Shown one piece after another: positions 34,628-43,787 of a stretch of DNA of 49,630 nucleotides (its first letter is position 1; every line of letters begins with the position of its first letter). Made by a program: the position numbers and the translations under genes. The notes beneath the pieces are model-generated. The model made no database searches and had not been told where the DNA came from. It saw nothing but the letters and a program-made list of their open reading frames with translations. The stretch is from the NCBI RefSeq assembly GCF_000503055.1, contig NZ_AYVY01000002.1, positions 1,158 through 50,787 on the forward strand. Reading direction: 5' to 3'. This DNA comes from Mesorhizobium sp. LSHC420B00. GTDB lineage: Bacteria; Pseudomonadota; Alphaproteobacteria; Rhizobiales; Rhizobiaceae.

Positions 34628-34703
34628 GCGGTTTCCATTCCGATTATCTCCTCGCCACTAGAGCGCGATCCTGTTACTACCCGCGCAAACGAGCAAAGGC
34701 CAC

Positions 34704-36755
34704 ATGGACGACAAAAACAAGAAATTCCCGCGCAAGGCCGGCCCGAAACCGGCGGGGCCGCGTGGTCGCGATGGCGCTCCCGGCAAGGGTGGCAAGCCGT
34801 CCTTCGGCGTCAAAAAACCCTACACTCCGCGCGGCGATCGGCCGGCGGCGGCCGAAGGCGAACGGCCGAAACGCGACTTCAAGCCGAAGCGCGAAGGCGA
34901 CCGGCCGTTCGGCAAAGGGCTGCGTCCGGAAGGCAAGCCTTATGAGAAGCGCGAAGGTCCACGCAAGCCTTATGCACCGCGCGGCGATCGGCCGGCGGCG
35001 GCCGAAGGCGAACGGCCGAAGCGTGACTTCAAGCCGAAGCGCGAAGGCGACAGGCCGTTCAGCAAAGGGCCGCGTCCGGAAGGCAAGCCTTATGAGAACC
35101 GCGAAGGTCCACGCAAGCCTTATGCACCGCGCGGCGACCGGCCAGCAGCTGCCGAAGGCGAGCGGCCGAAGCGCGACTTCAAAGGCAGCGAGAGGCCATT
35201 CAGCAAAGGGCCGCGTCCGGAGGGCAAGCCTTATGAGAAGCGCGAAGGTCCGCGCAAGCCCTACGCGCCGCGCGGCGACCGGCCGGCCGCTGCCGAAGGC
35301 GAGCACGGCGAAAAGCGCTTCGACCGTCCCAAGCGTGACTTCGGGGATCGTCCTAAGCGTGATTTTGGCGGCGATCGGCCGCAAGGGGCACAAAGGGCAC
35401 AGGCGGCATCGGAGGGCGGCTTCAAGCCGCGTCCGCGTCGCGTCGAGGCAACGGAAGAAGCCGGCGAACGCATTGCCAAGCGGCTGGCGCGTGCCGGCCT
35501 GGCCTCGCGCCGCGATGCCGAGGAACTGATCGCGGCCGGCCGCGTCAAGGTCAACGGCAGGGCGCTGACCTCGCCGGCCTTCAACGTGATGCCCGGCGAC
35601 ATCATCCATCTCGACGGCATGGAGATCCCGCCGATCGAGCGCACGCGGCTGTTCCTGTTCAACAAGCCGGCCGGCGTGGTCACCACCAACCGCGATCCCG
35701 AAGGCCGCAAGACCGTCTTCGACGTGCTGCCCCCCGGGCTGCCGCGGCTGATGACCATCGGCCGGCTCGACATCAACACCGAAGGGCTGCTGCTGCTCAC
35801 CAATGATGGCGGCCTGTCGCGCGTGCTCGAACTGCCGGCGACCGGCTGGCTGCGGCGCTACCGCGTGCGCGTCCACGGCAAGGTCGAGGAAAGCGCGCTC
35901 GCGGGCCTGCGCGAAGGCATTGCCGTTGACGGTGTCTTTTATGGCGCCATCGAGGCGACGCTGGACCGCGAGCAGGGTTCGAATGCCTGGCTGACGCTCG
36001 GCCTGCGGGAAGGCAAGAACCGTGAGGTCAGGAACATCCTGGGCTCGCTCGGTCTCGACGTGACGCGGCTTATCCGCATTTCCTACGGGCCGTTCCAGCT
36101 CGACGATTTGCCGGAAGGCCATGTGTTGGAGATCAAGGGCCGCGTGCTGCGCGACCAGCTCGGCGAGCGCCTGGTCGAAGAGTCCGGTGCCAATTTCGAC
36201 GCCGATATCGCCAAGCCGTTTTCCAACAAGCCGGTCAGGCGTGAGCGGGAGGAGGAGCCCGAGCGGCCGAAATTCACCCGTGACGGCGAACGCCGTCCGA
36301 TCGGCGAGGGCGGCCTGATCAAGAACCGCAAGCGCCGCGAAGGCAGCCGCGACGAAGCGCTCGGCAAGCTGTCGACAAAACCGGAGAGGAGCTTTGGCGA
36401 GCGTGGCGCCAAACCTGAACGCGGCGACTTCGGGGACAAACCCCGTGGCGACAAGCCTCGTGGCGGCTTCGGCGGCAAGAAATCCGAACGCGAGCAGCGG
36501 CCGATCGAACCGCCGGGCCAGCGCAAGGCCAATGTCTGGATGGCGCCGGGGGCGCGGCCGATCGGCAAGGGCAGGGCGGAGGCAGACGCCGCCAAGGCGG
36601 CGGAAAACAAGGCGCGCAAGGCCGCTTTCAAGCCGTCTTATGGCAAGCCCGGCGGTGCAAAGCCGTTCGGCAAGCCTCGTGGCGAACGTTCGGATAGCGG
36701 TGGCGACCGGCCGCGTGGCGGCCCGAAAGGAAGCAATGCGGATCGTCGGCGGTGA
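34704..36755 (+). CDS. RluB/RsuA-family pseudouridine synthase with long repetitive basic extensions
   Basis: The 683-residue protein is far longer than usual for the family (about 250-300). Residues 1-250 are a low-complexity basic tail built of repeats (KPYAPRGDRPAAAEGERPKR, DFKPKREGDRPF, GPRPEGKPYEKREG). An S4 RNA-binding domain follows (about 255-300: RIAKRLARAGLASRRDAEEL), then the catalytic domain with the aspartate in TIGRLDINTEGLLLLTND and LREGKNREVRNILGSLGLDV. A second basic tail with RGDKPRGGFGG repeats ends the protein. The core most resembles RluB, which modifies 23S rRNA. The tails probably bind RNA. ATG at 34704 is divergent from tadA; the 3' end overlaps rsmD by 20 bases. Confidence 0.92.
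   Translation: MDDKNKKFPRKAGPKPAGPRGRDGAPGKGGKPSFGVKKPYTPRGDRPAAAEGERPKRDFKPKREGDRPFGKGLRPEGKPYEKREGPRKPYAPRGDRPAAAEGERPKRDFKPKREGDRPFSKGPRPEGKPYENREGPRKPYAPRGDRPAAAEGERPKRDFKGSERPFSKGPRPEGKPYEKREGPRKPYAPRGDRPAAAEGEHGEKRFDRPKRDFGDRPKRDFGGDRPQGAQRAQAASEGGFKPRPRRVEATEEAGERIAKRLARAGLASRRDAEELIAAGRVKVNGRALTSPAFNVMPGDIIHLDGMEIPPIERTRLFLFNKPAGVVTTNRDPEGRKTVFDVLPPGLPRLMTIGRLDINTEGLLLLTNDGGLSRVLELPATGWLRRYRVRVHGKVEESALAGLREGIAVDGVFYGAIEATLDREQGSNAWLTLGLREGKNREVRNILGSLGLDVTRLIRISYGPFQLDDLPEGHVLEIKGRVLRDQLGERLVEESGANFDADIAKPFSNKPVRREREEEPERPKFTRDGERRPIGEGGLIKNRKRREGSRDEALGKLSTKPERSFGERGAKPERGDFGDKPRGDKPRGGFGGKKSEREQRPIEPPGQRKANVWMAPGARPIGKGRAEADAAKAAENKARKAAFKPSYGKPGGAKPFGKPRGERSDSGGDRPRGGPKGSNADRRR
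34831..35310 (+). repeat. Near-identical 150-bp tandem repeats inside the pseudouridine synthase gene
   Basis: GCGGCGATCGG or GCGGCGACCGG marks the same position in successive units at 34831, 34981, 35131 and 35272, giving periods of 150, 150 and 141 bases (50, 50 and 47 codons). Copies are nearly identical at DNA level, including silent positions, and indels keep the frame. This indicates recent expansion by recombination or slippage, and the copy number probably varies between strains. Confidence 0.92.
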
Positions 36756-37290
36756 GCTTCGCGGGCGTCCGCTGGCGACGCCCCGCACCTTTGCCATCCG
36801 CCCGACGACCGACCGCACGCGTGAGGCGGTCTTCAACGTGCTGGCGCATCGCTTTCCCGAAAAACTGAACGGCGCGCGCGTGCTCGACCTGTTCGCCGGC
36901 ACCGGCGCGCTCGGCCTCGAAGCGCTGTCGCGCGGCGCTGCCTATGCTGTCTTCATCGAGGAATCCGCCGAAGGGCGCGGCCTGATCCGCACCAATGTCG
37001 AGGCTTTCGGCCTCACTGGGCGCACCAAGATATTCCGTCGCGACGCGACGGCCTTGGGCGAGGCGGGCACCATCGCTGCATTCGGCCTGGTCTTTGCCGA
37101 TCCGCCCTATGGCAAGAGCCTTGGCGAACGCGCGTTGCGCTCGGCCAAGGCCGGCGGCTGGCTCGCCCCCGGCGCGCTCTGCGTAGTCGAGGAAGCGGCG
37201 GCGGCGCCGTTCGAGGCAGGGCCGGGCTTTTCGGTTGTCGACGAGCGCAACTATGGCGAGACGGTCATCCGCTTCATCGAGGTTGGGTGA
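36736..37290 (+). CDS. rsmD: 16S rRNA (guanine966-N2)-methyltransferase
   Basis: The 184-residue enzyme uses S-adenosylmethionine. [16 protein letters not shown] opens the protein, as in E. coli RsmD; the cofactor loop is [20 protein letters not shown] near residue 48-67, and the catalytic motif is FADPPYG near residue 119-125. ATG at 36736 lies inside the end of the pseudouridine synthase gene (20-base overlap) with AAAGGAAG before it, so the two rRNA-modifying enzymes are translationally coupled. The same-strand frame further upstream belongs to the other gene. Confidence 0.95.
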   Translation: MRIVGGELRGRPLATPRTFAIRPTTDRTREAVFNVLAHRFPEKLNGARVLDLFAGTGALGLEALSRGAAYAVFIEESAEGRGLIRTNVEAFGLTGRTKIFRRDATALGEAGTIAAFGLVFADPPYGKSLGERALRSAKAGGWLAPGALCVVEEAAAAPFEAGPGFSVVDERNYGETVIRFIEVG

Positions 37291-37394
37291 GGCCCCGCAA
37301 TTGGCGAGGAAGCCGCGCCTTCAAAATGACGAACAATTCGCTTTGCCTCGACCAGCAACCCCGCCTATCGTTCCACCCCAAACCGGAGCCATCT

Positions 37395-38759
37395 ATGACA
37401 TTTCAGGCTGAATGGCTGCGCGGAACGCTCTTGGGACTGGCCCTGGTGATGGCCGAGCCGGCTCTGGCGGACAACAATCCCGACGACGGCGCAGTGACGG
37501 ATTTCTTGCTCGACAACGGCATGGAGGTCGTCGTCATCCCCGACCACCGCGCCCCGATCGTCACCCATATGGTCTGGTACAAGATCGGCAGCGCCGACGA
37601 GCCGCCGGGCAAATCCGGCATTGCCCATTTCTTCGAGCATTTGATGTTCAAGGCGACCAGCAACCATGCGGCCGGCGAGCTCGATCGCGCCGTCGCCGCC
37701 ATCGGCGGCTCGGACAACGCCTTCACCTCCTACGACTACACCGCTTTTCATGAGACAGTGGTGCCGCAGGCGCTCGGTGAGATGATGGGCTTCGAGGCCG
37801 ACCGCATGCGCAATCTCATCCTCAACGACGATGTCATCAAGACCGAGCGCGACGTCATCCTCGAGGAGCGCCGCTCGCGCATCGACTCCAATCCGCAGGC
37901 GGTGCTCGACGAGGAGATCGACGCCACGCTGTGGCAGAACCAGCCCTACCGCATCCCGGTCATCGGCTGGATGCAGGAGATGGAGAAGCTGAACCGCACC
38001 GACGCGATGGCCTTCTACAACAAATATTATACGCCCAATAACGCCGTGCTGGTGGTGGCCGGCGATGTTGAGCCGGAAACGGTCAAGACGCTGGCCGAAA
38101 AGACCTATGGCAAGATCGCGCGCGGCCCGGATCTGCCGCCGCGCATCCGCCCGATCGAGCCCGAGCAGAACACCAGGCGCACGGTGACGCTGACCGACGG
38201 GCGCGTCAGCGTGCCGAGCTTTACGACGCAGTGGGTGGTTCCGTCCTATCACACGGCAAAGCCCGGCGAAGCCGAAGCGCTCGACGTGCTGTCCGAAATC
38301 CTCGGCGGCGGCAACCGCAGCCGGCTCTACCAGGAGCTTGTCGTCAGGCAAGGGATAGCCGCCGCGGCCGGCGCCTTCTTCCAAGGCACCATGCTCGACG
38401 ACAGCAATTTCACCGTCTATGGCGCGCCGCGCGGCGATGCCAAGCTTGCAGACGTCGAGGCCGCGGTCGACGTCGAGATCGCCCGCATCGCGAAAGACGG
38501 CGTCACCAGCGATGAGCTGGAAAAATCCAAGGACCGTTTCGTCCGCTCGATGATCTTTGCCCGCGACAAGCAGGAGGACATGGCCAACATCTACGGCTCG
38601 ACGCTCGCCACCGGCGGCAACGTCCAGGACGTCCAGCAATGGCCCGACCGCATCCGCAAGGTCACCGCCGACCAGGTCAAGGCGGTCGCTGCCCGCTATC
38701 TCAATCTCGACCACGCAACGACCGGCTATCTTCTGCCGCAAACCCAGGCTGGGAATTGA
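37395..38759 (+). CDS. M16 zinc peptidase, catalytic member of a pair
   Basis: The 454-residue protein has a signal peptide ([20 protein letters not shown], cleaved near ALA-DN) and should be periplasmic. The inverted zinc motif HxxEH is intact: [14 protein letters not shown] near residue 76-89, with the distal glutamate expected in [12 protein letters not shown]. The C-terminal M16 half includes [16 protein letters not shown]. In bacteria such proteins act as a dimer with a non-catalytic partner, encoded here directly downstream. ATG at 37395 follows CGGAG; longer frames would mask the signal. Confidence 0.93.
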   Translation: MTFQAEWLRGTLLGLALVMAEPALADNNPDDGAVTDFLLDNGMEVVVIPDHRAPIVTHMVWYKIGSADEPPGKSGIAHFFEHLMFKATSNHAAGELDRAVAAIGGSDNAFTSYDYTAFHETVVPQALGEMMGFEADRMRNLILNDDVIKTERDVILEERRSRIDSNPQAVLDEEIDATLWQNQPYRIPVIGWMQEMEKLNRTDAMAFYNKYYTPNNAVLVVAGDVEPETVKTLAEKTYGKIARGPDLPPRIRPIEPEQNTRRTVTLTDGRVSVPSFTTQWVVPSYHTAKPGEAEALDVLSEILGGGNRSRLYQELVVRQGIAAAAGAFFQGTMLDDSNFTVYGAPRGDAKLADVEAAVDVEIARIAKDGVTSDELEKSKDRFVRSMIFARDKQEDMANIYGSTLATGGNVQDVQQWPDRIRKVTADQVKAVAARYLNLDHATTGYLLPQTQAGN

Positions 38760-38763
38760 TTTG

Positions 38764-40290
38764 ATGATGAACCAGCACGGTCCCGCTCTGCCTTCTCCCC
38801 CGGGCTCCTCCCCTTCTCCCCTTGTGGGAGAAGGTGGCCGAGCAAAGCTCGGTCGGATGAGGGGTGTTCCAGCTTGGCACCAACGGCACTCCGTCCAACA
38901 CCCCTCAACCGTCTCGGCGCTTCGCGCCGATCCACCTTCTCCCACAAGGGGAGAAGGGAAGCACGCGCGCTCCGGCCCTCTTCTAGCGACCCTCATCCTC
39001 TCCCTCGTCTTCCTCATCCTGCCGGCGCTTTCGGCTCGTGCTGCCATGAACATCCAGGAGGTGACCTCGTCGAAGGGCATCACCGCCTGGCTGGTGGAGG
39101 ATTATTCGGTGCCGATCGTCGCCATCCGCTTCGTCTTCGATGGCGGCGCGACGCAGGATCCGCCCGGTAAGGAAGGGCTTGCCAACCTGATGAGCGGTCT
39201 GTTCGACGAAGGCGCCGGCGACCTCGACAGCGAGGCCTTCCAGGTCAAGCTTGACGATGTCGGCGCCGAGATGAGCTTCGATGCGCAGCGCGACGGAATC
39301 TACGGCTCGATGCGCATGCTGGCCGAGCAGCGCGACGGCGCCTTCGACCTGCTGCGCGTGGCGGTCAACCAGCCGCGCTTCGACCAGGTGCCGATCGACC
39401 GCATCCGCGCGCAAATCCTGTCCGGCATCATCGCCAACGAGCGCGATCCCGATACGCTCGCCCAGCGCAAATGGCTGGACGCGATCTACGGCAGGCATCC
39501 CTATGCGCGGCCGGACCAGGGCACCAGGCAAAGCATCGCGACGATCACGCCGTCCGATCTCAGCGCTTTCCACAAGGCGAATTTCGCCCGCGACGGTCTG
39601 CATGTCGCGGTGGTCGGCGCCATCGACGCCGAGACGCTGAAGCAGAAGCTCGACCTGGTATTCGGCAGCCTGCCGGAAAAGCAGGCGCTTACGCCCGTTC
39701 CCGACATCGACCTGAAACTTGGCCAGCAGCTCGAGGTCGTTTACGACCAGCCGCAGGCCTCGCTGCAACTCGCCTATCCCGGCGTGAAGCGGAACGCGCC
39801 GGATTTCTTCGCCGCGGTGCTGATGAACGAGATCCTCGGTGGCGGCACTTTCACCTCGCGGCTGTTCGACGAGGTGCGCGAGAAGCGCGGCCTGGCCTAT
39901 AGCGTCAGCTCCGACCTCGTCGACCACCAGCATTCCGAGGCGCTTTCCATCACCACCTCGACCCGCGCCGACAGGGCGGCCGAGACGCTGGCCGTGGTGC
40001 GCGACGTGGTCAAGCGCATGGCCGAGGAGGGGCCGACCGAAGCCGAGCTGGCGGCGACCAAGAAATACATGATCGGCGCCTATGCCATCAACAATCTGAA
40101 TTCCTCCGGCGCGATCGCCGCAACGCTGGTCGAGATCCAGCTCGGCAAGCTCGGCATCGACTACATGCAGCGCCGCGCCGCGCTGATAAACGCGGTGACG
40201 CTGGACCAGGTCAAGGCAGCGGCGAAAAAGCTGCTCTCCGCCGAGCCGGCCGTCATGGTGGTCGGGCCGAAGCTGGGAAGCAAGGGATGA
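38764..40290 (+). CDS. M16 peptidase-like protein, non-catalytic partner, with repeat-derived N-terminus
   Basis: The 508-residue frame opens four bases after the stop of the catalytic partner, with GGGA ahead of tandem ATGs at 38764/38767. Residues 1-75 are mostly the translation of a palindromic repeat element (PSPLVGEGGRAKLGRMRG, ADPPSPTRGEGKHARS). Only then comes a hydrophobic signal segment (LLATLILSLVFLILPALSAR) and the M16 fold. The zinc motif is lost (GKEGLANLMSGLFDEGA in place of HxxEH), as usual for the regulatory partner. LGGGTFTSRLFDEVREKRGL is typical of the second half. No start codon exists between the repeat and the signal, so translation must pass through the repeat; ATG at 38858 inside it is an alternative. 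Confidence 0.88.
   Translation: MMNQHGPALPSPPGSSPSPLVGEGGRAKLGRMRGVPAWHQRHSVQHPSTVSALRADPPSPTRGEGKHARSGPLLATLILSLVFLILPALSARAAMNIQEVTSSKGITAWLVEDYSVPIVAIRFVFDGGATQDPPGKEGLANLMSGLFDEGAGDLDSEAFQVKLDDVGAEMSFDAQRDGIYGSMRMLAEQRDGAFDLLRVAVNQPRFDQVPIDRIRAQILSGIIANERDPDTLAQRKWLDAIYGRHPYARPDQGTRQSIATITPSDLSAFHKANFARDGLHVAVVGAIDAETLKQKLDLVFGSLPEKQALTPVPDIDLKLGQQLEVVYDQPQASLQLAYPGVKRNAPDFFAAVLMNEILGGGTFTSRLFDEVREKRGLAYSVSSDLVDHQHSEALSITTSTRADRAAETLAVVRDVVKRMAEEGPTEAELAATKKYMIGAYAINNLNSSGAIAATLVEIQLGKLGIDYMQRRAALINAVTLDQVKAAAKKLLSAEPAVMVVGPKLGSKG
38811..38958. repeat. Palindromic interspersed repeat inside the M16 partner gene
   Basis: The 148-bp element begins CCCTTCTCCCCTTGTGGGAG and ends with the inverted form (CCACAAGGGGAGAAGGG). 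Inner parts include GATGAGGGGTGTT and its inverted partner AACACCCCTCA, and GGCGCTTCGCGCC. A second copy lies at 40338-40480. Elements of this type are numerous in Mesorhizobium genomes (general knowledge). This copy lies in frame within a coding region. Confidence 0.93.
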
Positions 40291-40337
40291 GCCGTTGCCC
40301 GCGTTTTCCAGGCGCTGGCGCCGCCCCGGTCGGCTCC

Positions 40338-40480
40338 CCCTTCTCCCCTTGTGGGAGAAGGTGTCGCCGAAGGCGACGGATGAGGGGTGTTCCAGCTTGG
40401 CATCGGCGGCACTCCGTCCAACACCCCTCATCCGTCTCGGCGCTACGCGCCGATCCACCTTCTCCCACAAGGGGAGAAGG
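40338..40480. repeat. Second copy of the palindromic interspersed repeat
   Basis: It has the same ends as the copy at 38811-38958 and the same order of inner hairpins, but differs in the small arm GTCGCCGAAGGCGAC. It lies between the M16 partner gene and the patatin gene and may act as a transcript-stabilising or terminating structure. The rest of this 270-bp spacer holds no gene. Confidence 0.93.
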
Positions 40481-40560
40481 AAAGACGCGCTACGGCCACA
40501 AACCGCCGGCAATCCGGATGACGGGGCATTTGCCCAATTTCGATAGCACCGCCGCATCGA

Positions 40561-41463
40561 GTGTCAGAAATGGGGGCTAGCAAAGGCTCCGCGGTCGGCC
40601 CTAGCTTCGGCATCGCCTTTGGCGGCGGCGGCGCGCGTGGGCTGGCGCATATCCACGTCATCGAGGTGCTGGACGAACTGGGCATAAGGCCGGCGGCAAT
40701 CGCTGGCTCGTCGATCGGCGCCATCATGGGCGCCGGCATGGCCTCTGGCATGACCGGCAAGGACATTCACGACTATACGCGCTCGATCCTCGGCCGCCGC
40801 GCCGAAGTGGCGACGCGCATGTGGCGGGCGCGGCCCGGCACCTTTGCCGAAGCGTTGCAGGGCGGCTTGCGGGTCAGCCAGTTCAATGTCGAGCGCATCC
40901 TCAAGGCGTTCCTGCCCGATGCCATCCCCGAGACTTTCGCCGAACTCAAAATACCGCTGAAGGTGACGGCAACGGACTTTTATGGCCACAAGCTCGCGGT
41001 GCTCGACGAAGGCGAGCTGCATTCGGCGCTGGCCGCTTCGGCGGCGATCCCGGCGGTGTTCCGCCCGGTGATGCGCGACGGCAGGCTGCTGATCGACGGC
41101 GGCATCTACAATCCCGTGCCGTTCGATCTGATCGAGCTCGACGCCGACATCGTCATCGCCGTCGACGTGGTCGGCGCGCCGACCGAGGCCGGGCGCAAAT
41201 TCCCGACCTCCGTCGACCTGATGTTCGGCGCCACGCAGCTGATGATGCAGTCGATCATCGCCAGTAAGCTGAACCAGAGCCGGCCCGACATCCTGATCCG
41301 GCCGGCGGTGTCGAAATACCGCGTGCTCGATTTCATGAAGGTCGAGGCGCTGATGGCCGAGACGGTGGCGATCAAGGACGAGCTGAAGCGCGAGATCGAA
41401 AGGGCGGTCGAGGCGCGGGCCAAGGCCGAAGCCAGCAAGCGCACCAACCGTCTCGGCGGATGA
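40561..41463 (+). CDS. Patatin-like phospholipase (RssA/NTE type)
   Basis: The 300-residue protein is a predicted serine lipid hydrolase. The oxyanion loop is AFGGGGARGLAHIHVIE near residue 19-35, the nucleophile GSSIGAIMGAGMA near 49-61, and the dyad aspartate is in LLIDGGIYNPVP near 180. There is no signal or membrane segment, so it is likely cytoplasmic or peripheral. The C-terminus is a charged helix (AIKDELKREIERAVEARAKA). The start is GTG at 40561 or ATG at 40570; neither has a clear ribosome site. A decayed partial copy of its 3' end lies at 47065-47245. Confidence 0.92.
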   Translation: MSEMGASKGSAVGPSFGIAFGGGGARGLAHIHVIEVLDELGIRPAAIAGSSIGAIMGAGMASGMTGKDIHDYTRSILGRRAEVATRMWRARPGTFAEALQGGLRVSQFNVERILKAFLPDAIPETFAELKIPLKVTATDFYGHKLAVLDEGELHSALAASAAIPAVFRPVMRDGRLLIDGGIYNPVPFDLIELDADIVIAVDVVGAPTEAGRKFPTSVDLMFGATQLMMQSIIASKLNQSRPDILIRPAVSKYRVLDFMKVEALMAETVAIKDELKREIERAVEARAKAEASKRTNRLGG

Positions 41464-41552
41464 CAGCCGTCAGGCGCCCGGCGTCAACGCCCGCTGGACC
41501 ATGAGCGTATCCTTCGTAAGTGGTGCGGATCAGCTCGAGATTGGCGCCAATC

Positions 41553-42449
41553 TCAGCCCCACTTCATCTCGCCGGTGGCGACCTTGGAGCCGATGTCGAG
41601 CGCAACCCCCATGCCGAGGCCGGGGAAGCGGGCTTCCATGGCGCTCTTCAGCGCGGCAGCGTCCTTGGCCTTGGCCAGTTCTTCCTCGAAGGCGATGAGA
41701 TAGGTTTTTGTGTGCTCGACGCCCGAAAGGTCGGTCGCCGCCCCAGGCGTCATGTGCCCAGGCACGACGATCGCCGGCTTGCGCGCCGCGATCTTTTCGA
41801 GGTTGGCCAGCCAGGCGGCGCGCAGTTCCCTGGTCGGGGTGTCGGCGGTCCAGACATGCACGCCGGCAAAGATCATCACCCCGCCGAACACCGCGTTCAG
41901 CGACGGCACGAACAGATAGCGCCGGTTGCCGAGGCCTTCCGCGGCGACGATCTCGATGCTCTCGCCGTCGACGCTGAGCGTCTTGCCGTCGAACGCTTCC
42001 GGGATGACGACGTCGGCCAGCGCCTGCGGGCCATTTTCCTTCAGCTGCGGCCCCCAGACGGCGAGCTTCTTTTCGACATTGCCGTTGATGGCGGCCACCG
42101 TCTCGGCTGCGGCGATCACCCGTGCCTGCGGGAACGTCTGCTTGATCCGCTTGAGGCCGAAATAATAGTCGGGGTCGGACTGGCTGACATAGATGGTGGT
42201 GAGCGTCTTGCCGGTCGCCTTGATCGCCTCGGCCACGGCCCGGCCGTCGGGGTAGGTGAAACCGGAATCGATCAGCACGGCTTCGGTGGCGCCGGAGACC
42301 AGCACCGGGGCGCGGAAGAAGCCGTTTTCGCCGGCGGGAAAATGCTTCCAGGAAAGCCCGCTGGCCGCATGGCCAAGCCCGGCGGGAGCAAAGACCGCGG
42401 CAGCGCCGGCGGCGAGGGTGGTTTTCATGATGCTTCTCCGTGTGAACAT
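41553..42449 (-). CDS. MBL-fold hydrolase-like exported protein with altered metal motif
   Basis: The 298-residue protein has an export signal with paired arginines (FTRRSIMKTTLAAGAAAVFA, then GLGHA-AS). The MBL fold is recognisable (VLVSGATEAVLIDSGFTYPD, IVVPGHMTPGAATDL). The usual zinc motif HxHxDH is replaced: the corresponding segment reads VSQSDPDYYFGLKR, so the first three His are lost. PGHMTPG keeps its histidine. It may bind another metal, or none, or be a binding protein. ATG at 42449 follows AGGAGAC; ATG at 42428 is also possible. It is divergent from a LysR gene, which probably regulates it. Confidence 0.85.
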   Translation of the reverse strand: MFTRRSIMKTTLAAGAAAVFAPAGLGHAASGLSWKHFPAGENGFFRAPVLVSGATEAVLIDSGFTYPDGRAVAEAIKATGKTLTTIYVSQSDPDYYFGLKRIKQTFPQARVIAAAETVAAINGNVEKKLAVWGPQLKENGPQALADVVIPEAFDGKTLSVDGESIEIVAAEGLGNRRYLFVPSLNAVFGGVMIFAGVHVWTADTPTRELRAAWLANLEKIAARKPAIVVPGHMTPGAATDLSGVEHTKTYLIAFEEELAKAKDAAALKSAMEARFPGLGMGVALDIGSKVATGEMKWG

Positions 42450-42589
42450 GGATGTCTCCTGGGAATGCGGAATTCGGCGGCCTCGATGCCCGCAAGATGG
42501 CAAAAACGGAATGCATATTGAAGGCCGACAAAATAGACGTAATGTATGCTTTCGCCTGACAATGGGGCTGCATCTGCCATGAGCCACGC

Positions 42590-43495
42590 ATGAACCTGAA
42601 CCGGCTGGCCTATTTCGCGGCGGTGGTCGACGCCGGCTCGTTCACGCGGGCCGCCGAGCGGCTGGGCATCACCAAGGCGGTCGTCAGCCAACAGGTGGCG
42701 CGGCTGGAGCTCGATGTCGGAACGACGCTGCTGATCCGCACGACGCGCCGCGTCCATCCGACCGAGGCCGGCCGGACATTCCATGCCCGCTGCCTGCAGG
42801 TTCTGCAGCAGGCCGAGGATGCCTTCGACGAGCTCGCGCAGGCCGCCGCCGAGCCGACCGGCACGCTGCGCATCGCGGCGTCCAACGACTACGGCACGTC
42901 GGCGGTGGTGCCGGTGGTCGCCGCCTTCAGCGCGCGCTATCCCGCCTGCCGGGTGGAGCTGACGCTGGGCGACGAGACGATCGACCTGGTTTCCGGCCAC
43001 ATCGACGTGGCCATCCGCGTCGGCTGGCTGGCCGATTCCAGCCTGCAGGCGCGGCGCATCGGCACCTTCCAACAATTCATGGTGTGCGGCGCCGGGTTTG
43101 AAGGCCGGTTCACGGCCGGGGAACCGCAAGACCTTGCCGGGCTGCCCTTCATCGCCAACATGGCGCTGCGCGAACCGCTGCTATGGCAATTTTCGCGCGG
43201 CGACAACGAGCAGCAGGTCGTGCGCATGCAGGCAACGATCGCCATTGACGCGACGCCGGCAGTGCTGGCGGCCGTCCGCGCCGGCGCCGGCCTGTCGGTG
43301 CTGCCGGACTTTCTGGTGCGGGACGAGCTGGCCGCCGGGCGGCTGGTGCAGGTCCTGCCCGAGTGGCGGCTGCCCTCCGGCGGCATCTACACAGTCTACC
43401 CCGCCGCCCGCTTCCGCCCGCCCAAGGTGACGAGGTTTGTCGAGATGCTGATTGCGGCCGAGCAGAAGCTGGAGGCAGGCGGGCGGGGGCGCTGA
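42590..43495 (+). CDS. LysR-family transcriptional regulator
   Basis: The 301-residue protein has the LysR winged helix at 1-60 (LAYFAAVVDAGSFTRAAERL, ITKAVVSQQVARLELDVGTT) and the periplasmic-binding-like effector domain at 90-295 (GTLRIAASNDYGTSAVVPVV, VRAGAGLSVLPDFLV). It is transcribed away from the MBL-like gene, with 140 bases between the two starts, the usual layout for a LysR regulator and its target. The A/T-rich middle of the spacer contains GCATA (about 42512) and TATGC (about 42545) as possible parts of a site. The effector is unknown. Confidence 0.92.
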   Translation: MNLNRLAYFAAVVDAGSFTRAAERLGITKAVVSQQVARLELDVGTTLLIRTTRRVHPTEAGRTFHARCLQVLQQAEDAFDELAQAAAEPTGTLRIAASNDYGTSAVVPVVAAFSARYPACRVELTLGDETIDLVSGHIDVAIRVGWLADSSLQARRIGTFQQFMVCGAGFEGRFTAGEPQDLAGLPFIANMALREPLLWQFSRGDNEQQVVRMQATIAIDATPAVLAAVRAGAGLSVLPDFLVRDELAAGRLVQVLPEWRLPSGGIYTVYPAARFRPPKVTRFVEMLIAAEQKLEAGGRGR

Positions 43496-43642
43496 TGGGC
43501 GAAGCAGCGATCTCCCCCCCAACGGCAGGGCTATCGCATAGGGGGCCCCCCTCATCCGGCCGCTTCGCGGCCACCTTCTCCCCGCTGGGGAGAAGAGGCT
43601 GGCGTTAACGCCGGCGACCTCCTCTCCCCTCGGGGAGAGGTC

Positions 43643-43685
43643 GGATTGCCATCCGAATTGCCCTTCGCAATTCGGATGGCAATCC
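43643..43685. repeat. Perfect 19-bp hairpin within the repeat mosaic
   Basis: GGATTGCCATCCGAATTGC and its exact reverse complement flank the five-base loop CCTTC. Such a long perfect stem implies recent origin or selection on the structure. It lies just after the CCTCTCCCC/GGGGAGAGG palindrome. Confidence 0.97.
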
Positions 43686-43721
43686 GGGTGAGGGGGCACT
43701 TGCCCCTATGCGATTGCTACA

Positions 43722-43787
43722 GTTGAAACGAAGGCCGGCGTTCTTTCGCGCCCCCTCTGCCCTGCCGGGCATCTCCCCCTCAAGGGG
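43722..43787. repeat. 66-bp direct repeat, copy 1 (copy 2 at 43971-44037)
   Basis: The two copies begin GTTGAAACGAAGGCCGGCG and end CTCCCCCTCAAGGGG. They differ by one extra C in the second. Both lie in the same orientation, so recombination between them could delete the 249 bases that separate their starts. Confidence 0.95.

Noticed and set aside
38811..38958. CRISPR-like or riboswitch interpretation of the repeated palindromes
   Set aside because: There are no regular spacers and no conserved aptamer core; the second copy at 40338 shows it is an interspersed repeat.
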